A stretch of DNA of 59,687 nucleotides from Nocardioidaceae bacterium (GCA_013361955.1 JABFXA010000028.1:1-59687), one strand, 5' to 3'. Positions 16,313-25,988 are shown, counted from the first letter of the stretch. Notes: generated by a model from the letters alone, not told the origin. Translations and numbers: made by a program.

Positions 16313-16780
16313 TCAGAGCTGGACCGCCACCCGCTGGTCAGAGCCGGTCCCGTCACCGAAGTCTCGTCCGCGGACGTGGATCTCCGAGGCCGTGACGCGC
16401 GCCCGGTACAGCACGAACGGCTCGTGCCGCAGGGTCTCCGGGGTGTAGGAGAGCTCGTCGTCGACGTCGCGGAACGCCTTCGCGCACGCGTCAGCGAGCT
16501 CGTCGTCGGGCACCCGGCCGGCGGTGGCCTCCAGGTAGACCGCCTGCCCTGTGTGTGGGTCAGCATCTGAGCTGTAGACCACCATGCTCACCTCGGGTCG
16601 TTGCTCGACGTTCCGCGAGTGGTGGGCGACGGGCGACGACAGCCAGTACACATCCCGCTGGTCGACCAGCGAGAACCACACCGGCGACACCCGTGGCCGA
16701 CCCGACGGGTCGACGGTTCCGAGGACCATGAAGCGATTGCGAGCGAGCGTCGTGCGGGCGAGCTGTGCAAGGTCGGCCAT
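16313..16780 (-). CDS. PPOX-class (pyridoxamine 5'-phosphate oxidase-like) F420- or FMN-binding protein
   Basis: A 155-residue split-barrel protein. The N-terminal strand NRFMVLGTVDPSGRPRVSPVWF is the signature of the PPOX/F420-dependent reductase fold. VYLEATAGRVPDDELADACAKAF carries the helix between strands, and RARVTASEIHV closes the barrel. Members bind FMN, F420 or heme and reduce or oxidise diverse substrates; actinobacteria often carry many copies. It is a single gene converging on the TetR gene, 106 bp from its stop, with no clear operon partner. Confidence 0.8.
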   Translation of the reverse strand: MADLAQLARTTLARNRFMVLGTVDPSGRPRVSPVWFSLVDQRDVYWLSSPVAHHSRNVEQRPEVSMVVYSSDADPHTGQAVYLEATAGRVPDDELADACAKAFRDVDDELSYTPETLRHEPFVLYRARVTASEIHVRGRDFGDGTGSDQRVAVQL

Positions 16781-17109
16781 GGGGTCAGTCTGGCTCGCCG
16801 GGCCGCGGGATGTCCTAGCACGCTCCGTCCACGACCCCGGTGGGCCGAGGCATGCGCAAGCACCAGTTCGCGATCGGCGCCATGACGCGGCGATACGACG
16901 CTCGCTCTGCGAGAACGTGACTCACAGAGGTGGACGTCGATCGCAATCTCCGCCCCTGCGGATCCCACCGCGATCTTCGGGCCAAACCTGCGTGGGGGTC
17001 ACTAGGACGCGTCGCCCTCGCGAGGATGCTGGCGGCCCGGCTGGGACAACGCCTGCGGTCCCACGCTCAGACGTGGTTCAACATGCAGGTCGGCCGGCGC
17101 GGCGGTCGG
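16781..17109. other. Gap without a gene
   Basis: About 330 bp. No frame has a ribosome-binding site or protein-like composition, and I see no strong hairpin. Confidence 0.5.
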
Positions 17110-18129
17110 TCAGCGCCAGCCCAGTTCCGGTGCGACGTGCCTGACGATGCTGTCCAGCAGGTGCGCGTTGTAGTCGACGCCGAGCTGATTCGGGATCGTC
17201 AGCAGCAGCGTGTCCGCGGCGGCGATGGCCTCGTCCCCGGCGAGCTCCTTGACGAGCTGGTCGGGCTCCCCGGCGTATGTCTTGCCGAATCGGGCCGCGC
17301 CGCCGTCGATGAAACCGACCTGGTCCTCACTGCGCGACTCCGCGCCGAAGTACGCGCGGTCGGTGCTGTTGACGATCGGGAAGATGCTGCGGCTGACGGA
17401 CACCCGTGGCTCGCGCTCGTGGCCGGCTTCCTTCCATGCGCGCCGGAACATGTGGATCTGCTCGGCTTGGAGTTGATGGAACGGCACCCCGGTGTCCTCG
17501 GTGAGCAGCGTCGAGCTCATCAGGTTCATGCCCTGCTCCGCCGTCCAGACGGCGGTCTTGCGTGTGCCGGCACCCCACCAGATCCGGTCCCGAAGGCCGG
17601 GCGACTGCGGCTCGATACCCAGTAAGCCGGGCGGGTTGGGGAACATGGGCCGCGGGTTCGGCTCGGCGAACCGGTGTCCGTTGATCACGTCGAGGAACAC
17701 CCGGGCGTGCTCGCGCGCCATGTCGGCGTGGTCGTTGCCCTCGCCCGGGTCGTAGCCGAAGTACTTGTAACCCTCGACCACCTGTTCCGGTGACCCCCGG
17801 CTGATGCCGAGCTGCAACCTGCCGCCGGCGATCAGGTCAGCGGCGCCGGCGTCCTCGGCCATGTAGAGCGGGTTCTCGTAGCGCATGTCGATGACGCCGG
17901 TGCCGAGCTCGATGCGACTTGTCCTTGCGCCCGCCGCCGCAAGGAGCGGGAACGGCGAGGCGAGCTGCCGGGCGAAGTGGTGCACGCGGAAGTAGGCGCC
18001 GTCCGCGCCGACCTCCTCGGCAGCGACCGCCAGGTCGATGGACTGCAACAGAACGTCGGAGGCCGTCCGCGCCTGCGTGTGCGGCGAGGGGTTCCAGTGC
18101 CCGAAGGACAGGAAGCCGATCTTCTTCAT
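17110..18129 (-). CDS. LLM-class flavin-dependent oxidoreductase (luciferase-like)
   Basis: A 339-residue TIM-barrel flavoenzyme. The N-terminal MKKIGFLSFGHW, the VGADGAYFRVHHF strand-helix unit and RIELGTGVIDMRYENPLYMAEDAGAAD are diagnostic of the bacterial luciferase-like monooxygenase fold; GRLQLGISRGSPEQVVEGYKYFG is the usual phosphate-binding region. It uses FMNH2 or F420H2; the substrate cannot be told. The length is typical. It is an isolated leftward gene followed by sparse sequence. Confidence 0.88.
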   Translation of the reverse strand: MKKIGFLSFGHWNPSPHTQARTASDVLLQSIDLAVAAEEVGADGAYFRVHHFARQLASPFPLLAAAGARTSRIELGTGVIDMRYENPLYMAEDAGAADLIAGGRLQLGISRGSPEQVVEGYKYFGYDPGEGNDHADMAREHARVFLDVINGHRFAEPNPRPMFPNPPGLLGIEPQSPGLRDRIWWGAGTRKTAVWTAEQGMNLMSSTLLTEDTGVPFHQLQAEQIHMFRRAWKEAGHEREPRVSVSRSIFPIVNSTDRAYFGAESRSEDQVGFIDGGAARFGKTYAGEPDQLVKELAGDEAIAAADTLLLTIPNQLGVDYNAHLLDSIVRHVAPELGWR

Positions 18130-18292
18130 GTATCAACAACCGGCGACGCCGGCACCTTCTTCCCACCGCCCACGAGACGTGAGCCTCGCACGAAATCCGG
18201 CGTACCCTGTCGAGTCGCGCTAGCCGACTGGCGGCGAGACGACGCAATACGAAAGGAGCGCCAATCGCGGCGACCCGAACGCGGGAGCAGTC

Positions 18293-18721
18293 CTACGAGC
18301 GCTCGAATGTGAGGTCGAAGTCCTTCCGCCACGTGGATCCCTGATCCTCAGATGCTTCCCAGCGGCCCGCGATTCGGTCCCGCTCAACATCAGCAATGAA
18401 CCGCTGGAACATGTCGGGGTCCTCGCGACTCAGGATCCAGCGCGACCCGTCGAACGCCATGGCGAAGATCCGGCAGACACCTCGTTCGTCGTGGTAGAGC
18501 GCCGTAAAGGCGTCACGCGCGTCGCTGCGACCGAGAACCAGCACCATCTCACTCGTGGCCGGTCCGACATCGCCGCCCATCGTCCACCGAAAGACCACGA
18601 ACGCGTCGGAGAGCCACTCGACTGTCGCCGAGCCCGGCACCTCTTGGTCGGCCGGCTGCAGAAACCACGCGTTGCGCATGGTCGTCCGCCACCTGCCCAC
18701 CAGCGCGTCCAACTGCGCCAT
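18293..18721 (-). CDS. DUF1579-like lipocalin-fold protein
   Basis: A protein of about 142 residues. AQLDALVGRWRTTMRNAWF at the N terminus, the W-x-S-DAFVVFRWTMGGD segment, then MVLVLGRSDARDAFTALYHDERGVCRIFAMAF give the alternating beta-barrel pattern of DUF1579/lipocalin-like actinobacterial proteins. Function unknown; probably a ligand-binding cytosolic protein. A start at 18721 (MAQL) or 18736 (MRSEAM) is possible. It lies 163 bp upstream of the LLM gene on the same strand, a loose pairing. Confidence 0.65.
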   Translation of the reverse strand: MAQLDALVGRWRTTMRNAWFLQPADQEVPGSATVEWLSDAFVVFRWTMGGDVGPATSEMVLVLGRSDARDAFTALYHDERGVCRIFAMAFDGSRWILSREDPDMFQRFIADVERDRIAGRWEASEDQGSTWRKDFDLTFERS

Positions 18722-19158
18722 CGCCTCGCTGCGCACCCGCTACCTCCTCAACGCCAACGCTGGTCGCATGCTCTCACCCGAGAGACGCGCGGAGCGCCTT
18801 CCGATGCGACACGTCTCCCAAAGGCCAGCCAGTCCTGACCCACGTCCGGCCCAAGCCATGGACTCCGCAGCTCGTGCCCGAGCCAGTGAGGACGCAGGGG
18901 GAGCTCATCTGGTGAACGCCCATGGTGGCCGCCATTCCCGGAGCGCACCCCGGCAACCTGTCGTTGGTGCCGTCTGTGAGTCATGCGCAAGCGGCGGAGG
19001 GATGACGCACATGTCGAGTGTCCGAAGGGTGCCGTCACATAGGTGTCCGAGACGTCTCGTCACCACGCAAGTGACGTCCGCGCGTGGCGTGTGCGGGTCG
19101 AGCTCAGGTGCGCGGTGCTTGTTCACGGGCCCATTGCCAACGCGTCTAGGCTCGACCA
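18722..19158. other. Gap without a supported gene
   Basis: About 435 bp between divergent genes. It presumably holds the promoter of the ASCH gene, but no -10/-35 pair is convincing, and no repeats or hairpins stand out. Confidence 0.45.
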
Positions 19159-19953
19159 GTGCTGATTCGACCGGCCGAGCTCGACGCCATCCGCCGCGGT
19201 GAGATCGACCTGGCCTTCCGTCGCTGGGATCGGCCGCGGGTCAAGGTAGGGACGCGCCTGCGGACCGCGGTGGGTCTGCTCGAGGTGGTCAGCGTCGACC
19301 GGGTGGCCCTCTCGTCGTTGCGTGCCGAGGACGCTCACAGGGCCGGAGCGCGGTCGCTGTCAGCCCTCAAGGACGCGCTGGCGGCCAAGTCCGACCGGCC
19401 GATCTTCCGCGTCCGCCTCCGGTACGCCGGCGCCGACCCGCGAGACGCCCTCCGTGAGAGCCTGCCTGAGCCTCAGGAGCTGCACGGCATCGTCGACGCG
19501 CTCGACCGGCTCGATGCCGCGTCGCCGATCGGGCCCTGGACGCGCCAGACACTGCGCCTTATCGACGAGAACCCAGAGGTCCGGGCGCCGGAGCTTGCGG
19601 CGCGGATGGCGAGACCGACACCGGAGTTCAAGCGGGACGTCCGCAAGCTCAAGGAGCGCGGGCTGACCGAGTCGCTCGCGATCGGCTATCGCCTGTCGCG
19701 GCGTGGCGAGGCGGTGCTGGACCACGAGGAGGGACCGCGTCAGCGCGCGCCGCGCCGTGAGGGTACTCCGCTGCCGCGCAACATCGGGGCTGCGGCCACC
19801 GGCGCCCTGCGCCTGGTCGGGGTGCACACGCTCGAAGGAGTGAGCACCTGGTGCCGCCGCGACCTGGCTGCGCTGCACGGCGTCGGGCCGATCGCGCTTG
19901 ACCGGCTTCAGGCCGCGCTGGCAGAACGAGGGCTGTGCTATGCCGACGAGTGA
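19159..19953 (+). CDS. ASCH-domain protein with central winged-helix-like and C-terminal HhH-like regions
   Basis: A 264-residue protein starting with GTG. Residues 1-90 (LIRPAELDAIRRGEIDLAFR, then RPRVKVGTRLRTAVGLLEVVSV) match the ASCH beta-barrel, an RNA-binding fold related to PUA. Residues 125-185 (TLRLIDENPEVRAPELAARM, FKRDVRKLKERGL) resemble a winged helix, and the last 60 residues (LVGVHTLEGVS, AALHGVGPIALDRLQAAL) resemble the helix-hairpin-helix of RNAP alpha-CTD-like or PCNA-binding modules. It is probably a nucleic-acid-binding protein; its exact role is unknown. It is a single gene in the accessory zone. Confidence 0.7.
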   Translation: MLIRPAELDAIRRGEIDLAFRRWDRPRVKVGTRLRTAVGLLEVVSVDRVALSSLRAEDAHRAGARSLSALKDALAAKSDRPIFRVRLRYAGADPRDALRESLPEPQELHGIVDALDRLDAASPIGPWTRQTLRLIDENPEVRAPELAARMARPTPEFKRDVRKLKERGLTESLAIGYRLSRRGEAVLDHEEGPRQRAPRREGTPLPRNIGAAATGALRLVGVHTLEGVSTWCRRDLAALHGVGPIALDRLQAALAERGLCYADE

Positions 19954-20340
19954 AGCTCGGCCCAAGGCGCGGATGACCGGCGCGGTTCATTGCCGCCACC
20001 TCGGGTCGGTGTCCAACGCGCGATCGCAGTCGGGGCGTTCCGCGGCGGCGTTCGAGGAGCAGGATCGCCAGTCGACCGAGGACGTCCCGCTGGCTAGCGA
20101 CGGAAAGACGCATGCGCGGGCGGCCGGTGAGGATATGAGGCGTCGCCTGAACCGGCCGTGCGGCGGTGGCGACGGCCATCACCGCCAGCCCGACAGGGCC
20201 TCGGGTTCCGGACCGATCGTGGTGGGCTCATGACGGGCGTTGGAGAGCGCCCGGGGTCCTCATCGGACGACTCGAAGCGGCGGTCGGCGGGTGCAGTCGC
20301 GTCGGCTCGGGCGCCGTGACCGGCGGTCTAGGTTGGGGGG
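19954..20340. other. Gap without a supported gene
   Basis: About 390 bp between two rightward genes. Open frames on both strands are Arg-rich shadows. No ribosome-binding site or hairpin is notable. Confidence 0.45.
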
Positions 20341-21273
20341 ATGGCACAGCACTGGATCGCGCGCCGGCCGGGTGACCTGGACGTCTTCGTGTTCGAGGAG
20401 TACCAGGTTCGTCCGCCACAGCCGGGGGAGGTCAGCATCGTGGTCCGGGCGGCTGGCATGAATCCCGCCGACGCCAAGCATGTGGCCCGTGGCGACGCGC
20501 GGGACTTCCCGAAGGCGATCGGCTACGAGGTCGCGGGCGTGGTCAGCGCGGTCGGCGCGAACACCGAGATCGGATCGGGGCGCGTCGCGGTGGGCGACGA
20601 GGTGCTTGCGTATCGCATCAGCGGCGGCTGGGCCACCGAGGTGACCGTCGCGGCGCGGGACGTGTTCGCCAAGCCGGCGTCACTGTCGTTCGGAGAGGCG
20701 GCCAACCTGCTGCTCGCCGGGTGTACTGCCTCCGAGATGCTGCACGTGACCGACGTCGGCAAAGGCGACGTGATCCTGGTGCACGGCGCGTCCGGGGCGG
20801 TCGGCGTCAGCGTGCTCCAGCAGGCCGCGATGCTCGGCGCGCGGGTCGTCGGGACAGCGAGCCGGAACAACTTCGAGGTGGTCACCCGGTACGGCGGGGT
20901 GCCGATCGCTCACGGCGACGGGCTCGAGCAGCGGGTGCGGGAAGCGGCGCCCGAGGGAGTGGTGGCCGCGCTGGACTGCGTGGGCACCGACGAGGCGGTC
21001 GATGTCTCCCTCGCGCTGGTCGCCGACCGCAACCGGATCGTCACCATCGCCGCCGCCGAGCGGGCGAAGGCCGCGGGCTTCACCGCCATCGCGGGAGCGA
21101 TGCCGGCCAGCCAGGCCTACCGCGACTCGGTGCGAGCCGATCTGGTCCGGTTGGCCGGCGCGGGGCGGCTCGTCGTGCCCGTCGCCCGAACCTTCCCGCT
21201 CGTCGACGCCCTGGACGCCACCGAGCTGCTGATGAGCCAACACCCGGGCGGGAAGCTGGTCCTCGAGCCGTGA
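20341..21273 (+). CDS. NADP-dependent quinone oxidoreductase-like MDR enzyme
   Basis: A 310-residue zinc-free medium-chain dehydrogenase. The N-terminal domain carries GMNPADAKHVARGD and YEVAGVVSAVG; the Rossmann motif HGASGAVGVSVLQQA is at about residues 145-160, and ALDCVGTDEAVDVSLAL follows. It has the same family layout as the enzyme at 14.5-15.4 kb but differs throughout, so it is not a recent duplicate. Function: NADPH-dependent reduction of quinones, enones or similar carbonyls. It is preceded by GGTTGGGGGG, a weak ribosome-binding site, and has no operon partner. Confidence 0.85.
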   Translation: MAQHWIARRPGDLDVFVFEEYQVRPPQPGEVSIVVRAAGMNPADAKHVARGDARDFPKAIGYEVAGVVSAVGANTEIGSGRVAVGDEVLAYRISGGWATEVTVAARDVFAKPASLSFGEAANLLLAGCTASEMLHVTDVGKGDVILVHGASGAVGVSVLQQAAMLGARVVGTASRNNFEVVTRYGGVPIAHGDGLEQRVREAAPEGVVAALDCVGTDEAVDVSLALVADRNRIVTIAAAERAKAAGFTAIAGAMPASQAYRDSVRADLVRLAGAGRLVVPVARTFPLVDALDATELLMSQHPGGKLVLEP

Positions 21274-22292
21274 CATCGCTGAGAGCGGGACGGGACCCGG
21301 CTCCGAGGCAGGGGTGAACCTGGACGCGTCGTGCTCGGATGGTGGGTTCGGCCCCTCGCCCCGGGACGACCTCCGCGCCAAAGGCTCCGGACGTTCCGTC
21401 AAGCCGATCGCGGCGGTACGACGCATCCTCTCGGCCGCGCGGGCCGCGGCAGATCGGCACACAGCGGCCAGAAGTGTGGGGCGGTGCTGGGCCTGGCCCG
21501 CTGCCTTCTTGACAAGCTGGCGAATCCGCTTCTCCTCGGCTGGCCGACCTCGATCACCGCGTCAGAGGTCACCCACATCGCGCCGTCGTCGAGCGGGCAG
21601 CCTCCTCGAAGCCGAGGGTGGTGTCGGCTCTGACGTGGCTGGAGTCGTGCCAGCCCGCACCAGCCCGGGGCGCGTCGCCGGAGCGGTGCACGGAGACCAT
21701 CCAGCACTGCCAGCGGCAGCGACAGTCGCCCATCCCGGCCGGATGCCAGGTCCCGTCAACGAGGACCTCTGCCTGCATCTGCCCGCCGATCGGGAGCCTG
21801 ACGCTCATCGAGTGGTCCACGACGCAGGAGGCCAGCCGCGGAACCGACGCGACAGGTAGGAACCACCAAACTCGAGCGGCTCAACCTGTGCGCGGTGGAG
21901 CGACGCAGCTCTCGGGGTGATGAGGTGGCGAGCGGCCCCATGGGCTGCACGGGCCGCCCGCCCCCACCACGTGCCGGACACGGGACAGCAGCAGATGCCC
22001 GGTACTGACGCGCACTCCCAGGCCGTCACCGGAGTGATCGCACCCGACGCGCCTGGGGTTACGTTTGCGACGAAACCGGTCAAAAGTCACTCACCTGGAC
22101 CCAGCTCGGAGCCCAGTCGGCATGGCAACGGCCCCGACGACAGGCAGGTGGGCGGGGGCGCTGCGGAGAACCCCACCGCGGGCATGCGGGTCGTGCCGCG
22201 GGCGGTTCGTTGCCCAGGCGCGAGAGCGGGGATCAACTCGGACCCGGACCGGACCCGACCGCCGAGCTAGGGGGGAGAAGACCGGCGAGTGA
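21274..22292. other. One-kilobase gene-poor stretch
   Basis: The only frame with any merit is on the minus strand (21569-21820, at most 83 codons): VLVDGTWHPAGMG...GWHDSSHVRAD resembles the short 'LVDGTWH...GW' proteins common in actinobacterial accessory regions, but there is no ribosome-binding site and it may be a remnant. The remainder is non-coding by composition. Confidence 0.4.
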
Positions 22293-22489
<197 letters not shown>

Positions 22490-22637
22490 ACTGAGCGCCT
22501 GCGGATCGCCTTCGAGGACCAGCACTGGGTCTCGCCCGATCCGGCACGACGCGGTCGCGCACGTGCTGACGGCGCTGTGCAGACAGGGAGCCGGCGCATC
22601 AGCGGTGGGGGCGACGGATGATGTGATGCAGGCCACC

Positions 22638-22676
22638 CTTGTCTTCAAGTGCTCGAAGTTCCTACCGTCGAAGACG
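22638..22676 (+). promoter_or_regulatory. MerR-type promoter with dyad, probably leaderless
   Basis: The -35 TTGTCT (22639-22644) and -10 TACCGT (22663-22668) are separated by 18-19 bp, the long spacer typical of MerR-controlled promoters. The imperfect dyad CTTCAAGTGCTCGAAG (22643-22658) fills the spacer. The predicted start point falls at about 22675-22676, exactly at the GTG of the MerR gene, so the mRNA is probably leaderless. Confidence 0.65.
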
Positions 22677-23137
22677 TGAGCACAGCAATCACCGGGCACA
22701 CCTACTCGATCAGGGAGGCGGCGGCGCTGACCGGCCTCCCGGCCAGCACGCTGCGCTACTACGAGTCGATCGGGGTGATCGAGCCGATCGGTCGCGGCGC
22801 GAGCAGCAAGCACCGCGTCTACACCGACGACGACCTCGACCAGCTCACCTGGATCGCGTGCCTGAGCGCGACCGGCATGTCGGTGAGCGACATGCGCCGC
22901 TACGTCGCCAACGGTGCGCTCGGCCCGGATGCGGCCGGCGAGCAGATCGACCTGTTGCGGACGCAACAGGAGCAGCTGTCGCGAGAGGCCGAGTCCGTCG
23001 CGCTCCGGCAGAAGTATGTCCGCCTGAAGATCGACTACTGGCAAGCGGTCGAGGCAGGCGACGACGCCCGGTCCCAGGAGCTGTCCGACCAGGCCCGTGC
23101 GCTGGCCGACGAGCTGAAGAAGACCAAGACGAGCTGA
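22676..23137 (+). CDS. MerR-family transcriptional regulator
   Basis: A 153-residue regulator. The N-terminal helix-turn-helix and wing are YSIREAAALTGLPASTLRYYESIG, GRGASSKHRVYTDDDLDQL, followed by the dimerisation helix RTQQEQLSREAESVALRQKYVRLKIDYWQA. There are no metal-binding cysteines, so it senses an organic ligand or stress, not a metal. I chose the GTG at 22676, since translation from the earlier ATG at 22649 would start inside the dyad. It heads a rightward unit with a cupin, an alcohol dehydrogenase and an acetyltransferase and probably controls itself and them. Confidence 0.88.
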   Translation: MSTAITGHTYSIREAAALTGLPASTLRYYESIGVIEPIGRGASSKHRVYTDDDLDQLTWIACLSATGMSVSDMRRYVANGALGPDAAGEQIDLLRTQQEQLSREAESVALRQKYVRLKIDYWQAVEAGDDARSQELSDQARALADELKKTKTS

Positions 23138-23206
23138 CCCTCGCACCCGACGGCGGACCTCCCGGTCCGCAGGTCGAGCGCGCCGTCAGACAGGAAGGAA
23201 GACACC

Positions 23207-23620
23207 ATGAAGCTCACCCGCAGCGGCGGCCAGACCGCCACCGGACCGGAGACCTGGTTCACCGGCACCGTCTACGTCGACGGGATCCGCAACCCCGACG
23301 AGCAGTCCGCCATCGGCTGCGCCCACGTGCGTTTCACGCCCGGCGCCCGCACCGCCTGGCACACCCACCCGAAGGGTCAGACCCTCTACGTCACCGACGG
23401 GATCGGCTACGTCGCCCGCCGCGGCGCCAACGGCCAGGACGTCAGCGCGCAGGAGATCCGGCCCGGCGACGTCGTCTACATCGAGCCGAACGAGGAGCAC
23501 TGGCACGGCGCCACCCCCGACCGGTTCATGGCACACGTCGCCATCCAGGAAGCGGACGACCGCGGCGAGGTCGTCGCCTGGGGCGACCACGTCACGGACC
23601 ACGAGTACGACCAGCGCTGA
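23207..23620 (+). CDS. Cupin-domain protein
   Basis: A 137-residue single cupin. Motif 1 is GARTAWHTHPKGQTLYVTDGIGYV, giving the metal ligands H-x-H and an extended Q in place of the usual Glu; motif 2 is PGDVVYIEPNEEHWHGA with the third His. Small cupins of this class are often described as quercetin-dioxygenase-like or carboxymuconolactone-linked proteins. It has a strong ribosome-binding site (AGGAAGGA) and lies 69 bp after the MerR gene and 50 bp before the alcohol dehydrogenase, hence the same operon. The reaction is unknown; metal binding is expected. Confidence 0.85.
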   Translation: MKLTRSGGQTATGPETWFTGTVYVDGIRNPDEQSAIGCAHVRFTPGARTAWHTHPKGQTLYVTDGIGYVARRGANGQDVSAQEIRPGDVVYIEPNEEHWHGATPDRFMAHVAIQEADDRGEVVAWGDHVTDHEYDQR

Positions 23621-23670
23621 GCCCGCACGGGCGCCGGAACCAACACACGAGACGAGAAGAGGAAGAACAC

Positions 23671-24690
23671 ATGCGCGGAGTCGTGATGCACAGCGCAGGC
23701 GACGTACGGGTCGAGGAACGCGACGACCCCAAGATCATCGAACCCACCGACGCGATCATCCGGTTGACCGCCAGCTGCATCTGCGGGTCGGACCTGTGGC
23801 CCTACCGAGGCGTCGAACCCGTCGACCACCAGGTGATGGGCCACGAGTACGTCGGGGTGGTCGAGGAGATCGGGCCGGAGGTGCAGTCCATCAAGGTCGG
23901 CGACTTCGTCGTCGGCTCGTTCTGGGCCTCCGACAACACCTGCGAGATCTGCCGCGCGGGCTACCAGGCCTACTGCGTGCACAGGGTCCTGATGGGGACG
24001 ATCGGCACCCAGTCCGAGCTCGCTCGGATCCCGCTCGCCGACGGCACCCTCGTGGCCACCCCCGGCCAACCGGACGCCGACCTGGTCCCGTCCCTGATGG
24101 CCGCCTCGGACGTGCTCGGGACCGGCTGGTTCGCCGCCGTCGCCGCCGAGGCGGGCCCCGGCAAGACCGTCGCAGTCGTCGGTGACGGAGCGGTCGGCCT
24201 GCTCGGCATCCTCGCCGCGAAGCAGCTCGGGGCCGAGCGCATCATCGCGTTCAGCCGCCACGCGGACCGACAGGCTCTCGCCCGCGAGTTCGGCGCCACC
24301 GACATCGTCGAGGAGCGCGGAGACGCAGGCGTGGCCCGGGTCAAGGACCTCACCGGCGGCCTCGGGGCGAGCTCGGTGATCGAGGCCGTCGGCACCCAGG
24401 AGGCCATGATGCAGGCGATCCACTCCACCCGCCCCGGCGGTCATGTCGGCTTCGTCGGGGTCTCGCACGATGTCGCCATCCCCGGCGACGAGCTGTTCAT
24501 GGCCGGCGTGCACATCCACGGCGGACCCGCCCCGGTGCGGCAGTACCTGCCGGAGCTGATCCGGCTGATCTGGGACCGCACGATCGACCCCGGCAAGGTC
24601 TTCGACCTCACCCTCCCGCTGGAGAAGGCCGCCGAGGGCTACCAGGCGATGCACGAGCGCCGCGCCACCAAGGTGCTCCTGACGTTCTGA
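23671..24690 (+). CDS. Zinc-dependent alcohol dehydrogenase
   Basis: A 339-residue MDR-family enzyme. The catalytic-zinc Cys lies in [25 protein letters not shown] supplies the second ligand, and the structural zinc lobe is reduced to [13 protein letters not shown]. The NAD-binding motif [11 protein letters not shown] is at about residues 170-180, followed by [16 protein letters not shown]. It oxidises an alcohol or reduces an aldehyde with NAD(P). The ATG at 23671 follows AAGAGGAAG. Operon position after MerR and cupin suggests a stress- or substrate-induced detoxification step. Confidence 0.9.
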   Translation: MRGVVMHSAGDVRVEERDDPKIIEPTDAIIRLTASCICGSDLWPYRGVEPVDHQVMGHEYVGVVEEIGPEVQSIKVGDFVVGSFWASDNTCEICRAGYQAYCVHRVLMGTIGTQSELARIPLADGTLVATPGQPDADLVPSLMAASDVLGTGWFAAVAAEAGPGKTVAVVGDGAVGLLGILAAKQLGAERIIAFSRHADRQALAREFGATDIVEERGDAGVARVKDLTGGLGASSVIEAVGTQEAMMQAIHSTRPGGHVGFVGVSHDVAIPGDELFMAGVHIHGGPAPVRQYLPELIRLIWDRTIDPGKVFDLTLPLEKAAEGYQAMHERRATKVLLTF

Positions 24691-24704
24691 CGAGGAAAGG
24701 ATCG

Positions 24705-25295
24705 ATGGTGGAGCTGCAGCACTTCTTGGACCACGTGAGCCGCAGGCTGGTCATCGAGGGAGGGTCCGAACAGCACCGATTCATGCACCGGACGGCCCAG
24801 GACGCCCTGCGCGTGATCGCGGACCTGAACGACGGCACCCGGTCACCCGAGGAGGTGCGCGCGCTGCTCGCCCTGCTCACCGGAAAGCCCGTCGAGGAGT
24901 CGGTCACGGTCTTTCCACCGTTCTACTGCGAGTTCGGCAAGAACCTGACCCTGGGCAGGGACGTGTTCATCAACATGGGATGCAGCTTCCAGGACACCGG
25001 TGGCATCACCATCGGAGACGGGACGCTCGTCGGGCACGGCAGCACCCTGACCACGCTGAACCACGCCGTCGACCCCGACAGGCGCGCGGACGTGCTCCCG
25101 GCGCGGGTGACGATCGGCCGCAACGTGTGGCTCGGCGCCAACGTCACGGTCGTGCCCGGCGTGACGATCGGCGACGGCGCCATCATCGGCGCCGGGGCCG
25201 TCGTGACCAGGGACGTGCCGGCCGACGCGATTGCAGTCGGCGTTCCGGCGCACGTCATCGGCACGACCGGATTCGACGCCTCGGCCGGGTCGTGA
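24705..25295 (+). CDS. Sugar O-acetyltransferase, left-handed beta-helix (maltose/galactoside acetyltransferase type)
   Basis: A 196-residue hexapeptide-repeat acetyltransferase. A helical N terminus ([16 protein letters not shown]) precedes [26 protein letters not shown], then repeats such as [15 protein letters not shown] and [22 protein letters not shown] and the terminal [11 protein letters not shown]. The catalytic His is in LTTLNHAVD. It uses acetyl-CoA; the acceptor is a sugar or a sugar-like hydroxyl. It starts 14 bp after the alcohol dehydrogenase behind AGGAAAGGATCG, so it is the last gene of the MerR operon. Confidence 0.88.
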   Translation: MVELQHFLDHVSRRLVIEGGSEQHRFMHRTAQDALRVIADLNDGTRSPEEVRALLALLTGKPVEESVTVFPPFYCEFGKNLTLGRDVFINMGCSFQDTGGITIGDGTLVGHGSTLTTLNHAVDPDRRADVLPARVTIGRNVWLGANVTVVPGVTIGDGAIIGAGAVVTRDVPADAIAVGVPAHVIGTTGFDASAGS

Positions 25296-25418
25296 GTGGC
25301 CCCGGGCCGTGGTGAGGGACGTCCCGACAGGGCCACCCGCATCGGGTGAAGCGGTCGGGTGGTCGGCGGCGAAGCCTCGACGTACGTCTCAACGAACCCG
25401 CAGAAACGGAGGGGCACC

Positions 25419-25988
25419 ATGCCGGATGACCGGAACGTCGAAACCTCGGAGACCACATCCGTCTCCGCAGCAGCGTTGTCGGACGGCGCCTACACCCTGA
25501 TCGTCGCCGACTTCAGCGACACCGACCTCGCCTGGCGCGCCTTCGAGGCGCTGGAGGAGGTCGAGGACGGGCACACCGTCGAGATCGAGGGCGTGATCGT
25601 GGTCAAGCGGTCGGCCGAGGGCGAGCTGGAGATCCAGAAGGCCACCGACCACAGCACCAAGTCCGGCCTCAAATGGGGCGTCGTAGGCGGGATCGCCCTC
25701 GGCGTGGTCTTCCCGCCGTCGATCATCGGCAGTGCGGGCGTGCTGGGCGCCGGCGGCGCGGCGGTCGGCAAGCTGCGCCAGCGCCATCACCGCAAGGAGC
25801 TCGCTGCCTCGCTCCAGGACGCCGTGGCCCCGGGGCACTCCGGGATCCTGGCCCTCGTCTCCGACCCCGGCGAGGTCAAGATCCGCAAGGCGCTGGCCCG
25901 GGCCGACCGGATCGTCGAGAACGCGATCACCCAGGTGGAGGCCGACGACATCAAGGCCGCCGCCAAGGAGACGCAGGAGTCCCGCTAG
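25419..25988 (+). CDS. DUF1269/DUF6325-like membrane-associated protein
   Basis: A 189-residue protein. The N-terminal half has the ferredoxin-like pattern of DUF1269 (YTLIVADFSDTDLAWRAFEAL, HTVEIEGVIVVKRSAEGEL). A glycine-rich hydrophobic hairpin (WGVVGGIALGVVFPPSIIGSAGVLGAGG) is flanked by basic residues, and the tail is helical and charged (IRKALARADRIVENAI). The hydrophobic hairpin probably inserts in or spans the membrane. It is preceded by ACGGAGGGGC. Related proteins occur with general stress genes; the role is unknown. Confidence 0.75.
   Translation: MPDDRNVETSETTSVSAAALSDGAYTLIVADFSDTDLAWRAFEALEEVEDGHTVEIEGVIVVKRSAEGELEIQKATDHSTKSGLKWGVVGGIALGVVFPPSIIGSAGVLGAGGAAVGKLRQRHHRKELAASLQDAVAPGHSGILALVSDPGEVKIRKALARADRIVENAITQVEADDIKAAAKETQESR

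Noticed and set aside
22639-24690. A 683-codon protein fused to the alcohol dehydrogenase
   Set aside because: The upstream portion overlaps the MerR and cupin genes in another frame and is Arg/Pro-rich; the dehydrogenase begins at the ATG at 23671 with its own SD.
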